Shown here: positions 1 to 5,189 of the stretch, in pieces
How positions within the stretch are numbered: position 1 is the stretch's first letter
How the letters are laid out: every line of letters starts with the position of its first letter
Assembly: GCA_024682015.1 (NCBI GenBank)
Contig: JAIKZT010000250.1
Span: 1 to 5,189, forward strand
Reading direction: 5' to 3'
DNA length: 5,189 bases
Source of the DNA: Clostridia bacterium
GTDB taxonomy: Bacteria > Bacillota > Clostridia > Peptostreptococcales > Anaerovoracaceae
Position numbers and translations under genes: made by a program
The notes under the pieces: model-generated
Database searches by the model: none
What the model saw: only the letters and a program-made list of their open reading frames with translations
Told to the model about the DNA's origin: nothing

Positions 1-143
1 CGTCCGTCGGCGTCGTACGCGGCCACGAGGACCGGTTCCGCCGCAGAGACATTGCCGGCGGTATGCACGTCGCCCGTGTTCGTCGTGACCGTGATGACGA
101 CCTCCCGGCTGGCTTGGTCGGTCAGCGTGCGGGTCACCATGTG
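1..143 (-). repeat. Left copy of the C-terminal duplication (inside the large gene)
   Basis: Bases 1-143 align without gaps to 4716-4858, with differences only at 112, 132, 135, 136 and 139; the first 111 bases are identical. In the protein this is residue 1447 to the window edge (HMVTRTLTDQASREV... to AAYDADG). The match is cut by the left window edge, so its full length is unknown. On the coding strand the five differing bases here are C, C, G, T and T, and the other copy has A at all five. Amino-acid changes are M to K, V to E and A to D, plus one silent Thr codon change. Confidence 0.95.
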
Positions 144-3100
144 GGCCTTGTCCTGCCAGACCGCCGTGATGATGAACCCGGCGTCGATCAGATCTATGCC
201 GGCCTCGACGGTGTCTCCCGGCGCGCAGTCCATGCCGCCGATGCGCCAGCAGCTGAATTCCTTGCCGTACGGAGCGGTGAAGCCGCACGCGGGCAGCACA
301 AAGTCATCCAGCACCCCGACGTGCACCGCGGGCATGCTGCCCTCGCCGCCGTTCGGATCGAACGTGGCCGTAATCGCCTGTGCCACCGTCGCGGATACGA
401 GGAGCGTGTACCGCCCGTCGCCATGGGGAGTCCAGTAGCGCTCCTCGCCGTCGACCAAAGCCGTCGCATAGTATATCGTCGAATATTTCATAAGATACGA
501 GTCATAAAGAGACCAGAACGCATAGCCATCCTTCAGGATGACCGGTACGTAGACGGTCTCCTGATTCGACGCCGCCTGGAACCGGTCGTCCGGCCCCATG
601 CTGCCGCAGGCCACGTCGCCGAGCACATACGGCGCGTCCTTGGGCACGGTGAGCACCAGCGAATCGCGGTACTCCTGCAGGGTCATTCCGACTTCGATTG
701 TCTTGAACCCGCTGATCTCGATGCTGTCGACAAGCGTCTTGCCGCAGGGCGGCGCATAGAACGTGAGCAGGACGTAGTCGCGCGCGTCCCTGCCCTCGGA
801 ACTGTCGATCGCGCAGGGCAAGCCGTCGGCCGTGCCCTCAATGAACCAGGACGGTTTCCAGAGGGCCTTATCCGCGTCGTAGGAAGCCTCAAAGAGCGGA
901 GCTCCGCTGCGCCGCAGATGGATCTCCAGCGTATATGGTTCGCCGTCCGCAAATGTGTCGCTGCCGCCGAGCGCCGTATTCGTCTTCTGATCGTACCAGA
1001 CAGCCTTATCCAGCTCGTAGCCAGCGCCGTCCGGGAAACTGAACGTTACGTCGGCCGGAGTATTGCCGGGCGCATAACCAGTCGTCGCGGCCTCGAAATA
1101 GCGTATCTCATCCGTGCAGGTGAACGCAGCGCGGATCTCGATCTGCCTGGTCGCATCCCCGCTCGGCCCGGTCAGGATGGCTGAAGGCGCCTTGCCGCTG
1201 AACACTGCCGTAACGTCGGGAACGAGAGCCTCGCCGTCCGTCACCGTCTTGAAGCGGCAGCCTGGGTTCGCGTCGAGAATGATCGCCGCCTCGTATTCGC
1301 GGCCGAGGATAAAGATATCCTCTTTGCTTAAAACATCCCCTGTCATGGAATCAGTCCAGACAACATCAACAGGCGAATAGTATTCCCGGTGATCCGGACT
1401 GAAGGACGGGTGTTCGCCCGCAAGCGGCGGAGCGAGGTCGACGTCGACGGTCTCGATCATCTCCGCCGTGGCTGTGAACGTGTAGGAGACGGTTGCAGTC
1501 TCGAGGGGATTCTCGCCGGGGACTTTGCCGTTATCTGCCGCGTTGCCGTTGACCCTGGCCATAAAGACCGGCTCGAATTCGCCGTGCAGCAGGAAGGCAT
1601 AGCCGTTCTTCACGCGCAGCGTGAACGTGACGGTATACTGCCGACCTTCCTCGAACGTGTCAAAGCCGGACATCTCTTCGCCCGTCTGTTCATCCGTCCA
1701 GACCGCGTCGATAATGCCGAAGCCGGGGAAGTCCGTGATATCGGGCCAGCGGATCCGCTCCGCGTCGTGGGGCTCATCGATATACAGGTCGAAATCGTCG
1801 AGCCAGATCAGCGGCAAGTTGAACGACCGCTTGATTACCGCGCGCGAGGGGCTGTTGTCCACATATGTCAGATCGAACCCGAACTCCTTATTGCAGAGTT
1901 CCGCAGATTCGCCGCCGATCAGCATGTGCTGCAGCGGCATGGTGAATGCGTTTCCGTCTTCTGGTTCAACGATGATATAGCAGGTGTAGAGGTGGCCTCC
2001 GATGAACACGTCGCCGGGATTAAGCCGCCCTCCCGCGGTATCGTCGGACCATGCGACGCCGCCGTGGAACGGATATTCGTTATAGTCCGCGATCCTGTAC
2101 GTCGGCAGGTAAGGATTGAACGTGAACATCGCTTCCACTTCGTTGTACGGCTCAACGCCCTCCACGGGGAAACTGAAGCTGACCCCAGGCACGTAGAGCG
2201 TATCCCCGGCGTCGTATGTGCGGCGGACGACGATGCGCTGGCCGCCGCCGAGCAGTTCTTCCACTTCGCCGGCTTCGCCGCCGATATCCACAGCGATCTG
2301 AGAAGTATTGAACGCGAAAGCCCAGGCAGCCGGATCCTTGACCTCCAGCAGAACGTACGCGGTGTATATGCCGCTGCGCACTGCGGCCGTCTCCGGCGAC
2401 ACCGCGTTCCAGGTGTCGAGTTCGGCGTCGTACACGGTCCATCTGACCCCGCCGGGATACTCCACTTCGTCCGTCACGAGACTGTACAGCGCCTCTTCCT
2501 CCACGGCTGGCTCATGGCTGATGGGCAGGCCCGGAAGCGGATCTGCGAGCGTAACGTCGATGTCGCGGATCTGAGCGCAGGGGCAGGGATCGAAGGTGTG
2601 GCTGATGATGATGTCTTTGCCTGGCGGAGTGACGTTGAAAGTGCCGAAGATGCTCATCTCGATGGAGCAGTTGGGATCGTCGTTGACCCGCGCGGTGACC
2701 TCGTAGATGCCGTCTCTGTAGACGAACCGGCGATCTCCCAGCGCTTCAACGCGGACGAACACAGTGTAAACGTGATCCTGCACAAAGTAGTTGAATTTCC
2801 CTGTTTTGATCCACTCGCCCTCGGTCTCGTCGTACCAGGCAACGCCTTCAAAGTACGAAGCCAGGTAGCTGTCGGTATTGAGACGGTAGTATTCGTCGGA
2901 CTCAGGCACCGCGTCGTATTCGATGCGATGCCCTGCCTCGGGTTCGGGGACCGTGAAACTGGCAAAGCCCATCCATTCGCCGAGCAGGTACGAATAAGAC
3001 GCCTCGATCCAGCTGCCGTCTGCAGCCACATTTTCGATGACCGCCAGCAGGCCGTTGATCGTAGCCGTGGTATTTTTGTCGAAGCCGTAGCCTTCCGCCG

Positions 3101-4481
3101 GCTTGAGACGGACGGTGACTTTGTACCAGTTGACCGGCTCGAAGGGGATCCCGGAGGAGATCTTCGAGAATTCGGTCTCGCCGAGGCTGCGTCTGTACCA
3201 CGTCACGCCACTATGCGTCATTTGCCAGCTGCCGCCGTAGGTGTAGTCCGTGGAAGTATCGAAAAAGTAAAGCAGGGGGTCTTCGATTTCCAGATCGTAA
3301 GCCGGAGACGCGTCCGTCGCGGGCTCGACGACCCCGCTGACCGCCACGGAACCGATGATGATGGGGAAATCATAATAGAACGTGAAGACAGTCTCGCTGT
3401 TGGCACCGCCCTTGACTGCGGGCAGTCCGTTGATGAACCCCCGCGCGTCGTCCGCGAAGATATAGTCTTCAAGCGTGAACTTCTGGACCTGCACGGTCAG
3501 GCGGTAGCGGTGCCCCTCCAGGAACGTATCGCCGTATTTCGTGTTGAGGTTCGTCGTAAGATCCTTCCACTCGTAAGTCACGAGTTTCGTGCGCTCCGTG
3601 GGGATCATGGGCGCGTTTTCATGCCCGATCCCGTAGGGTATCTCCTCGCCGACCTGGGGGATCACGCTGGTGGCGTCGACCCGCGAGATCTTGTTCGGAC
3701 CGAAGATCTTTGTGAAATCGAGATAAAACGTTGCGACGTTCTTGTTGTTCTCGCCGTCGGCCGCATACGTTGCGAGATGATCGTTGATGAGGCAGGCCGT
3801 ATAGGAGAACGGCACGAGGATATGTCCTTTAGCGCTTCGCGTGACCTGTACGACCAGGCGGTACTCGTGCTCCACCCGGAACAATTCCCCGGACGTCGTC
3901 TTGCGGCCTTCGGTCATATCCCACCATTCATAGCCCATGAGATCCACAGACCCCACGGTGATGACCGGCCTGTTCGCGTGAAAGGCGCCGAAGGGGATCT
4001 CCTCTCCTTTTACCGGCTCTATGGTCTCGGCTCTGACCGTATAGATGATGGACGGGCTGTTGAGCTTGAAATCGCGATAGAAGACCGCGTAGTCCTCGCC
4101 GTGCTCGATGGGGAGCGTATAATAATCGTTGATCTTGAATACCGTATAAAGATCGTCGAAGCAATACGTGCTGTCGGTCACGACGACTCTAACGGTCAGG
4201 CGGTACGCATGTTCGGCCTCGAAGATCTCTCCCGGCTCCGTCAGGCGGTTTTCGGTCAGATCCTTCCATTCGTAGGACGCAAGATACACGTGCGCCGTGC
4301 TGACTGTCGGCCTTTTTGCGTGAGTGCTTCCGCAGGGGATCTCCTCCTCATAGTCGGGATTTGGGGCCGTAACTTCGACCATAGGAATGTGGTTTTCGGC
4401 AGGCTTGGCATACGCAAAGCCCGGAAAGAGTCCGATGAGCAGCGCTGCGCAAAGCAGCAGGGAAAACAGACGTTTATTCAT
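1..4481 (-). CDS. Large secreted multi-modular surface/extracellular protein, 3' end beyond window (1,493 residues seen)
   Basis: The minus strand reads without a stop from ATG at 4479-4481 to the left edge, giving 1,493 codons plus two bases. The start is fixed by AAGGAGG eight bases upstream and by an immediate signal peptide (residues 1-25, ending FAYA, then Lys26). Next come three related modules with EEIPxG near residues 46, 160 and 279; a series of diverged beta-type modules (about 379-1245) with W-Y-D/W-T-D cores and GYxF...NG strands, best seen at GYGFDKNTTATING (464-477); an unassigned stretch (about 1250-1365); an InlB-B/Flg_new-like domain (1370-1443); and the start of a C-terminal domain with AAYDADG. 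I see no catalytic motif, LPXTG, SLH or dockerin. The orphan tail at 4580-4858 predicts a total of about 1,538 residues. An adhesin or structural exoprotein is plausible from architecture only; the true function is unknown. The gene almost never uses TTA, CTA or TCA codons, which leaves long spurious antisense frames. Confidence 0.93.
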   Translation of the reverse strand, partial: MNKRLFSLLLCAALLIGLFPGFAYAKPAENHIPMVEVTAPNPDYEEEIPCGSTHAKRPTVSTAHVYLASYEWKDLTENRLTEPGEIFEAEHAYRLTVRVVVTDSTYCFDDLYTVFKINDYYTLPIEHGEDYAVFYRDFKLNSPSIIYTVRAETIEPVKGEEIPFGAFHANRPVITVGSVDLMGYEWWDMTEGRKTTSGELFRVEHEYRLVVQVTRSAKGHILVPFSYTACLINDHLATYAADGENNKNVATFYLDFTKIFGPNKISRVDATSVIPQVGEEIPYGIGHENAPMIPTERTKLVTYEWKDLTTNLNTKYGDTFLEGHRYRLTVQVQKFTLEDYIFADDARGFINGLPAVKGGANSETVFTFYYDFPIIIGSVAVSGVVEPATDASPAYDLEIEDPLLYFFDTSTDYTYGGSWQMTHSGVTWYRRSLGETEFSKISSGIPFEPVNWYKVTVRLKPAEGYGFDKNTTATINGLLAVIENVAADGSWIEASYSYLLGEWMGFASFTVPEPEAGHRIEYDAVPESDEYYRLNTDSYLASYFEGVAWYDETEGEWIKTGKFNYFVQDHVYTVFVRVEALGDRRFVYRDGIYEVTARVNDDPNCSIEMSIFGTFNVTPPGKDIIISHTFDPCPCAQIRDIDVTLADPLPGLPISHEPAVEEEALYSLVTDEVEYPGGVRWTVYDAELDTWNAVSPETAAVRSGIYTAYVLLEVKDPAAWAFAFNTSQIAVDIGGEAGEVEELLGGGQRIVVRRTYDAGDTLYVPGVSFSFPVEGVEPYNEVEAMFTFNPYLPTYRIADYNEYPFHGGVAWSDDTAGGRLNPGDVFIGGHLYTCYIIVEPEDGNAFTMPLQHMLIGGESAELCNKEFGFDLTYVDNSPSRAVIKRSFNLPLIWLDDFDLYIDEPHDAERIRWPDITDFPGFGIIDAVWTDEQTGEEMSGFDTFEEGRQYTVTFTLRVKNGYAFLLHGEFEPVFMARVNGNAADNGKVPGENPLETATVSYTFTATAEMIETVDVDLAPPLAGEHPSFSPDHREYYSPVDVVWTDSMTGDVLSKEDIFILGREYEAAIILDANPGCRFKTVTDGEALVPDVTAVFSGKAPSAILTGPSGDATRQIEIRAAFTCTDEIRYFEAATTGYAPGNTPADVTFSFPDGAGYELDKAVWYDQKTNTALGGSDTFADGEPYTLEIHLRRSGAPLFEASYDADKALWKPSWFIEGTADGLPCAIDSSEGRDARDYVLLTFYAPPCGKTLVDSIEISGFKTIEVGMTLQEYRDSLVLTVPKDAPYVLGDVACGSMGPDDRFQAASNQETVYVPVILKDGYAFWSLYDSYLMKYSTIYYATALVDGEERYWTPHGDGRYTLLVSATVAQAITATFDPNGGEGSMPAVHVGVLDDFVLPACGFTAPYGKEFSCWRIGGMDCAPGDTVEAGIDLIDAGFIITAVWQDKAHMVTRTLTDQASREVVITVTTNTGDVHTAGNVSAAEPVLVAAYDADG
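153..374 (-). other. InlB B-repeat / Flg_new-like domain (residues 1370-1443)
   Basis: The segment begins ITATFDPNGGEGSMPAV and continues with LPACGFTAPYGKEFSCW and APGDTV, ending ITAVW. This is the typical order of the Listeria-Bacteroides repeat (InlB B-repeat, Flg_new) family: TF-x-x-NGG-G-x-M, LP-x-x-GFTAP-x-GKEF-x-x-W, A-P-G-D, then T-A-V-W. It is a beta-grasp-like module common in surface and secreted proteins of Firmicutes. It has no enzymatic role that I know of. The assignment is by eye against remembered family features. Two Cys replace residues usually not Cys (1399 and 1411). Confidence 0.8.
387..737 (-). other. Unassigned segment between the module array and the InlB-like domain (residues ~1249-1365)
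   Basis: This part of the large protein lacks the WYD/TGE core of the preceding modules. It opens with an I-E-I-S-G-F strand (1254-1259), contains VGMTLQEYRDSLVL (1264-1277) and DGYAFW (1318-1323), and ends at a strand leading into ITATF. It may be another beta domain with a Tyr-rich loop (SYLMKYSTIYYATAL, 1328-1342). I do not recognise a family. Confidence 0.45.
747..3347 (-). other. Array of diverged beta-type modules (residues ~379-1245)
   Basis: About seven segments of 110-130 residues follow a loose common plan: an opening acidic strand, then a W-Y/W-T/W-S plus D or E segment with a TGE-like turn (WYDETEGE 549-556, WSDDTAGG 811-818, WTDEQTGE 928-935, WTDSMTGD 1042-1049, WYDQKTNT 1162-1169), then F-x-x-G-x-x-Y and a strand ending in a GY-x-F-like or equivalent segment (GYGF 464-467, GYAF 960-963). 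ING or VNG follows in the best preserved units (475-477, 977-979). Module borders are approximate, and some units have drifted so far that I place them only by spacing. A Cys pair occurs at DPCPC (631-635). The pattern resembles repeats seen in secreted proteins of Clostridia, but I cannot assign a Pfam name from sequence alone. Confidence 0.6.
3348..4379 (-). repeat. Three tandem EEIPxG modules (protein-level repeat, residues ~35-378)
   Basis: Three consecutive modules of about 110-118 residues share the same order of landmarks. Each has EEIPxG, four or five residues from a conserved His and a Pro (EEIPCGSTHAKRP, EEIPFGAFHANRP, EEIPYGIGHENAP). This is followed by Y-E-W-(K/W)-D-(L/M)-T at residues 70-76, 184-190 and 303-309, then F-x-x-x-H-x-Y-R-L-x-V (FEAEHAYRLTV, FRVEHEYRLVV, FLEGHRYRLTV), then an I-N strand, and finally F-Y-x-D-F. 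Approximate limits are residues 35-150, 151-268 and 269-378. They are more like each other than like the later modules, which suggests local duplication. I do not recognise a named domain family. An all-beta fold is inferred from the alternating pattern. Confidence 0.8.
4407..4481 (-). other. Sec signal peptide of the large protein
   Basis: Residues 1-25 begin with a short basic segment (MNKR), followed by a hydrophobic core (LFSLLLCAALLIGLFPGF) and an AYA box before Lys26. This fits a type I signal peptidase site. The Cys at residue 11 sits inside the hydrophobic core and lacks a lipobox placed before a mature region, so I do not call a lipoprotein. The protein is therefore expected outside the membrane. 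Confidence 0.9.
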
Positions 4482-4487
4482 GGCATT

Positions 4488-4497
4488 CCCCTCCTTC
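4488..4497 (-). promoter_or_regulatory. Ribosome binding site of the large gene
   Basis: The minus strand reads GAAGGAGGGG, including the full AGGAGG core at 4490-4495. It sits eight bases before the ATG at 4479-4481. This near-ideal Shine-Dalgarno sequence decides the start codon and implies efficient translation. Confidence 0.92.
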
Positions 4498-4510
4498 TAA
4501 TCCACTATTC

Positions 4511-4519
4511 ATTATAGCA
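4511..4519 (-). promoter_or_regulatory. Extended -10 promoter for the large gene
   Basis: The minus strand reads TGC followed by a perfect TATAAT (4511-4516), the extended -10 form used by housekeeping sigma factors. It lies about 30 bases before the ATG, so the predicted leader is only about 20-25 bases, just enough for the ribosome binding site. A weak -35 (TTGATT at 4536-4541) has a long 19-base spacer and lies inside the terminator hairpin. The extended -10 probably compensates. The assignment rests on sequence match and position only. Confidence 0.65.
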
Positions 4520-4520
4520 C

Positions 4521-4564
4521 AAAAAACCGGCCCCGAATCAACCAATTGGCTGATATGGGGCCGG
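4521..4564 (-). terminator. Rho-independent terminator after the orphan tail
   Basis: On the minus strand CCGGCCCC (4557-4564) pairs with GGGGCCGG (4527-4534) and is followed at once by six T (4521-4526). Inside the loop a second stem (ATCAGCC with GGTTGAT, allowing one G-U pair) closes on AATT, giving a two-tiered hairpin. It lies 15 bases past the double stop of the orphan tail, so it ends transcription from the right. The same terminator probably follows the large gene beyond the left edge, because the 3' ends are duplicated; that is inference. Confidence 0.9.
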
Positions 4565-4579
4565 AACATGCGGCGTTTA

Positions 4580-4858
4580 TTATTCCATCAGCACCTCTTC
4601 GGCCTCGGCCTTCGGCCTGGAGTCGCCGTCGACCCAGAAGAGAGTCAGGGAATCCGCGGATGCGTCCGCGGCCTTGGTGTCGCCCGGCGCGCTCACCCAC
4701 GCGACCCCGAGGAACCGTCCGTCGGCGTCGTACGCGGCCACGAGGACCGGTTCCGCCGCAGAGACATTGCCGGCGGTATGCACGTCGCCCGTGTTCGTCG
4801 TGACCGTGATGACGACCTCCCGGCTGTCTTGGTCGGTCAGCGTGCGTGTTTCCTTGTG
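4580..4858 (-). pseudogene. Orphan C-terminal tail (92 codons) of a paralogue of the large protein
   Basis: From His at 4856-4858 to the tandem stops TAA TAA (4580-4582 and 4577-4579), 92 codons read in frame with no signal peptide or upstream modules. The first 47 match residues 1447-1493 of the large protein with three replacements. The remaining 45 (FLGVAWVSAPGD ... LTLFWVD ... RPKAEAEEVLME) show how the large protein should end. Pattern A-A-Y-D-x-D-G, then LFWVD and RPKAEA resembles a small C-terminal domain I recall from secreted Clostridia proteins (V-A-x-Y-D ... FLWD ... KPL). The frame stays open upstream to ATG at 5051-5053, but that part crosses the palindromic element and has no ribosome binding site or plausible protein, so I read this as a decapitated gene. 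An alternative is a template repeat for the large gene. The intact frame, double stop and terminator favour a gene remnant. Confidence 0.8.
4716..4858 (-). repeat. Right copy of the C-terminal duplication (inside the orphan tail)
   Basis: This is the second member of the direct repeat, 138 of 143 bases identical to 1-143 and in the same orientation. The similarity stops at 4858, exactly where the palindromic element at 4859-4921 begins. The part of the orphan tail at 4580-4715 would pair with sequence left of the window. Confidence 0.95.
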
Positions 4859-4921
4859 AAGACACGGGGACGGTTCTTTTGTCTTGGCACAGCTGCGGAC
4901 AAAAAACCATCCCCTTGTCTT
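4859..4921. repeat. Palindromic REP-like element, copy 1
   Basis: An imperfect inverted repeat of 63 bases: arm 4859-4883 (AAGACACGGGGACGGTTC...) pairs with arm 4898-4921 (...CCATCCCCTTGTCTT) with a few mismatches and one unpaired base. The 14-base centre contains CAGCTG. Such GGGGACGGTTC palindromes are, from memory, dispersed repeats in Clostridia genomes and may be moved by Y1 (REP-associated) transposases; no transposase is present here. It abuts the orphan tail exactly. Confidence 0.85.
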
Positions 4922-5135
4922 AAACAATTCGTTGATGAACTTGTGCTGGTGACAAACGGAAAAATCAAAAAGGTATTTAAACGAAAACAAAAGGAAGCTG
5001 ACCGCCACCACATCTCCGAAGAGAATACACGACAGCGACGACCAACTCCACATGCATTATACACCGTGGTAGAAAAAAAGCAAGAGGAAATTAAAGGGGG
5101 TCGGTGTCAAGAAGTTGTAGGAGAAAAAGTAATGG
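4922..5135. other. AT-rich spacer between the two palindromic elements, no recognised gene
   Basis: About 214 bases, clearly poorer in G and C than the large gene. One plus-strand frame has no stop across the spacer and both elements to the window end (it continues the frame from 4778). In the spacer it reads QFVDELVLVTNGKIKKVFKR and further hydrophilic residues, but lacks a ribosome binding site or a recognisable family, and in part it is simply antisense to the orphan tail. It could be a fragment of a foreign gene or chance. No RNA gene is evident. Confidence 0.4.
5056..5083 (-). promoter_or_regulatory. Possible minus-strand promoter in the spacer
   Basis: The minus strand has TATAAT (5056-5061) preceded after 16 bases by TTGCTT (5078-5083), a four-of-six match to TTGACA. 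A perfect TTGACA also occurs at 5105-5110, but too far upstream to pair with this -10. If active, it would transcribe toward the orphan tail and end at the 4521-4564 terminator. AT-rich DNA yields such matches by chance, so this is tentative. Confidence 0.35.
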
Positions 5136-5189
5136 AAGACACGGGGACGGTTCTTTTGTCTTGGCACAGCTGCGGACAAAAAACCGTCC
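5136..5189. repeat. Palindromic REP-like element, copy 2 (cut by window end)
   Basis: It matches 4859-4912 in the same orientation with a single difference (G at 5186 against A at 4909). The G restores a pair with the left arm, so this copy is the better palindrome. The last nine or so bases of the expected right arm lie beyond the window. Confidence 0.9.

Noticed and set aside
194..4164. Short minus-strand open frames (194-469, 683-952, 1919-2155, 2152-2442, 2654-3031, 2902-3201, 3218-3472, 3928-4164)
   Set aside because: They are in other frames inside the large gene, with low-complexity Arg/Ser/Thr-rich translations and no start signals.
1389..4517. Plus-strand open frame of 1,042 codons, and a second in the same frame at 63-1184
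   Set aside because: Both lie exactly codon-on-codon opposite the large minus-strand gene. They stay open because that gene almost never uses TTA, CTA or TCA codons. There is no ribosome binding site, and the translation is Arg/Val/Asp-rich with no domain, whereas the minus strand has a signal peptide, repeats and a strong ribosome binding site.
4512..4910. Open frames overlapping the orphan tail (minus 4512-4910 and 4837-5064, plus 4546-4803 and 4674-4859)
   Set aside because: They are alternative frames of a segment whose true frame is set by near identity to the large protein; 4512-4910 also runs through the terminator.
4580..5053. A complete 157-residue membrane protein starting at 5053
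   Set aside because: The hydrophobic N-terminal part comes from translating the AT-rich spacer and palindrome. There is no ribosome binding site before the ATG, and only the last 92 codons have a homologue.
4922..5135. tRNA, riboswitch or attachment site in the spacer
   Set aside because: I see no cloverleaf, anticodon arm, conserved riboswitch core or short core repeat matching a flank.
4858..5189. CRISPR array
   Set aside because: Only two copies of a long palindromic repeat about 277 bases apart; the spacing and palindrome do not fit a CRISPR repeat-spacer pattern.

Overview
The window holds most of one very large minus-strand gene, followed (to the right, that is upstream of it) by a short intergenic control region, an isolated copy of that gene's own 3' end, and an AT-rich stretch bounded by two copies of a palindromic repeat. 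The host is probably an uncultured Gram-positive anaerobe of the Clostridia. This is inferred from the Sec signal peptide, a strong AAGGAGG ribosome binding site, the style of the secreted beta-module repeats, and a GGGGACGGTTC-type palindrome of the kind I recall from Clostridia genomes. The species cannot be named from this sequence.

Layout, left to right. Positions 1-4481 (minus) encode 1,493 complete residues of a secreted modular protein; its start is inside the window and its stop lies beyond the left edge. It has a signal peptide, three clearly related modules of about 115 residues, a long run of more diverged beta-type modules, an InlB-B/Flg_new-like domain, and the start of a small C-terminal domain. 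Positions 4482-4579 carry its ribosome binding site, an extended -10 promoter, and a rho-independent terminator serving whatever lies upstream. Positions 4580-4858 (minus) are a 92-codon orphan tail, nearly identical to the C-terminus of the large protein and ending in a double stop. It shows how the large gene probably ends, at about 1,538 residues. Positions 4859-4921 and 5136-5189 are two copies of the palindromic repeat; the second is cut by the window end. Between them are about 214 AT-rich bases with no gene I can recognise.

The main point of interest is the relation between the two tail copies. Over 143 aligned bases they differ at five positions, and on the coding strand all five are A in the orphan copy and a different base in the large gene. 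That is the direction of change expected between template and variable repeats of a diversity-generating retroelement. However, no reverse transcriptase is visible, only five sites are involved, and four of them lie at the repeat edge. A recent duplication truncated by the palindromic element explains the region equally well or better.
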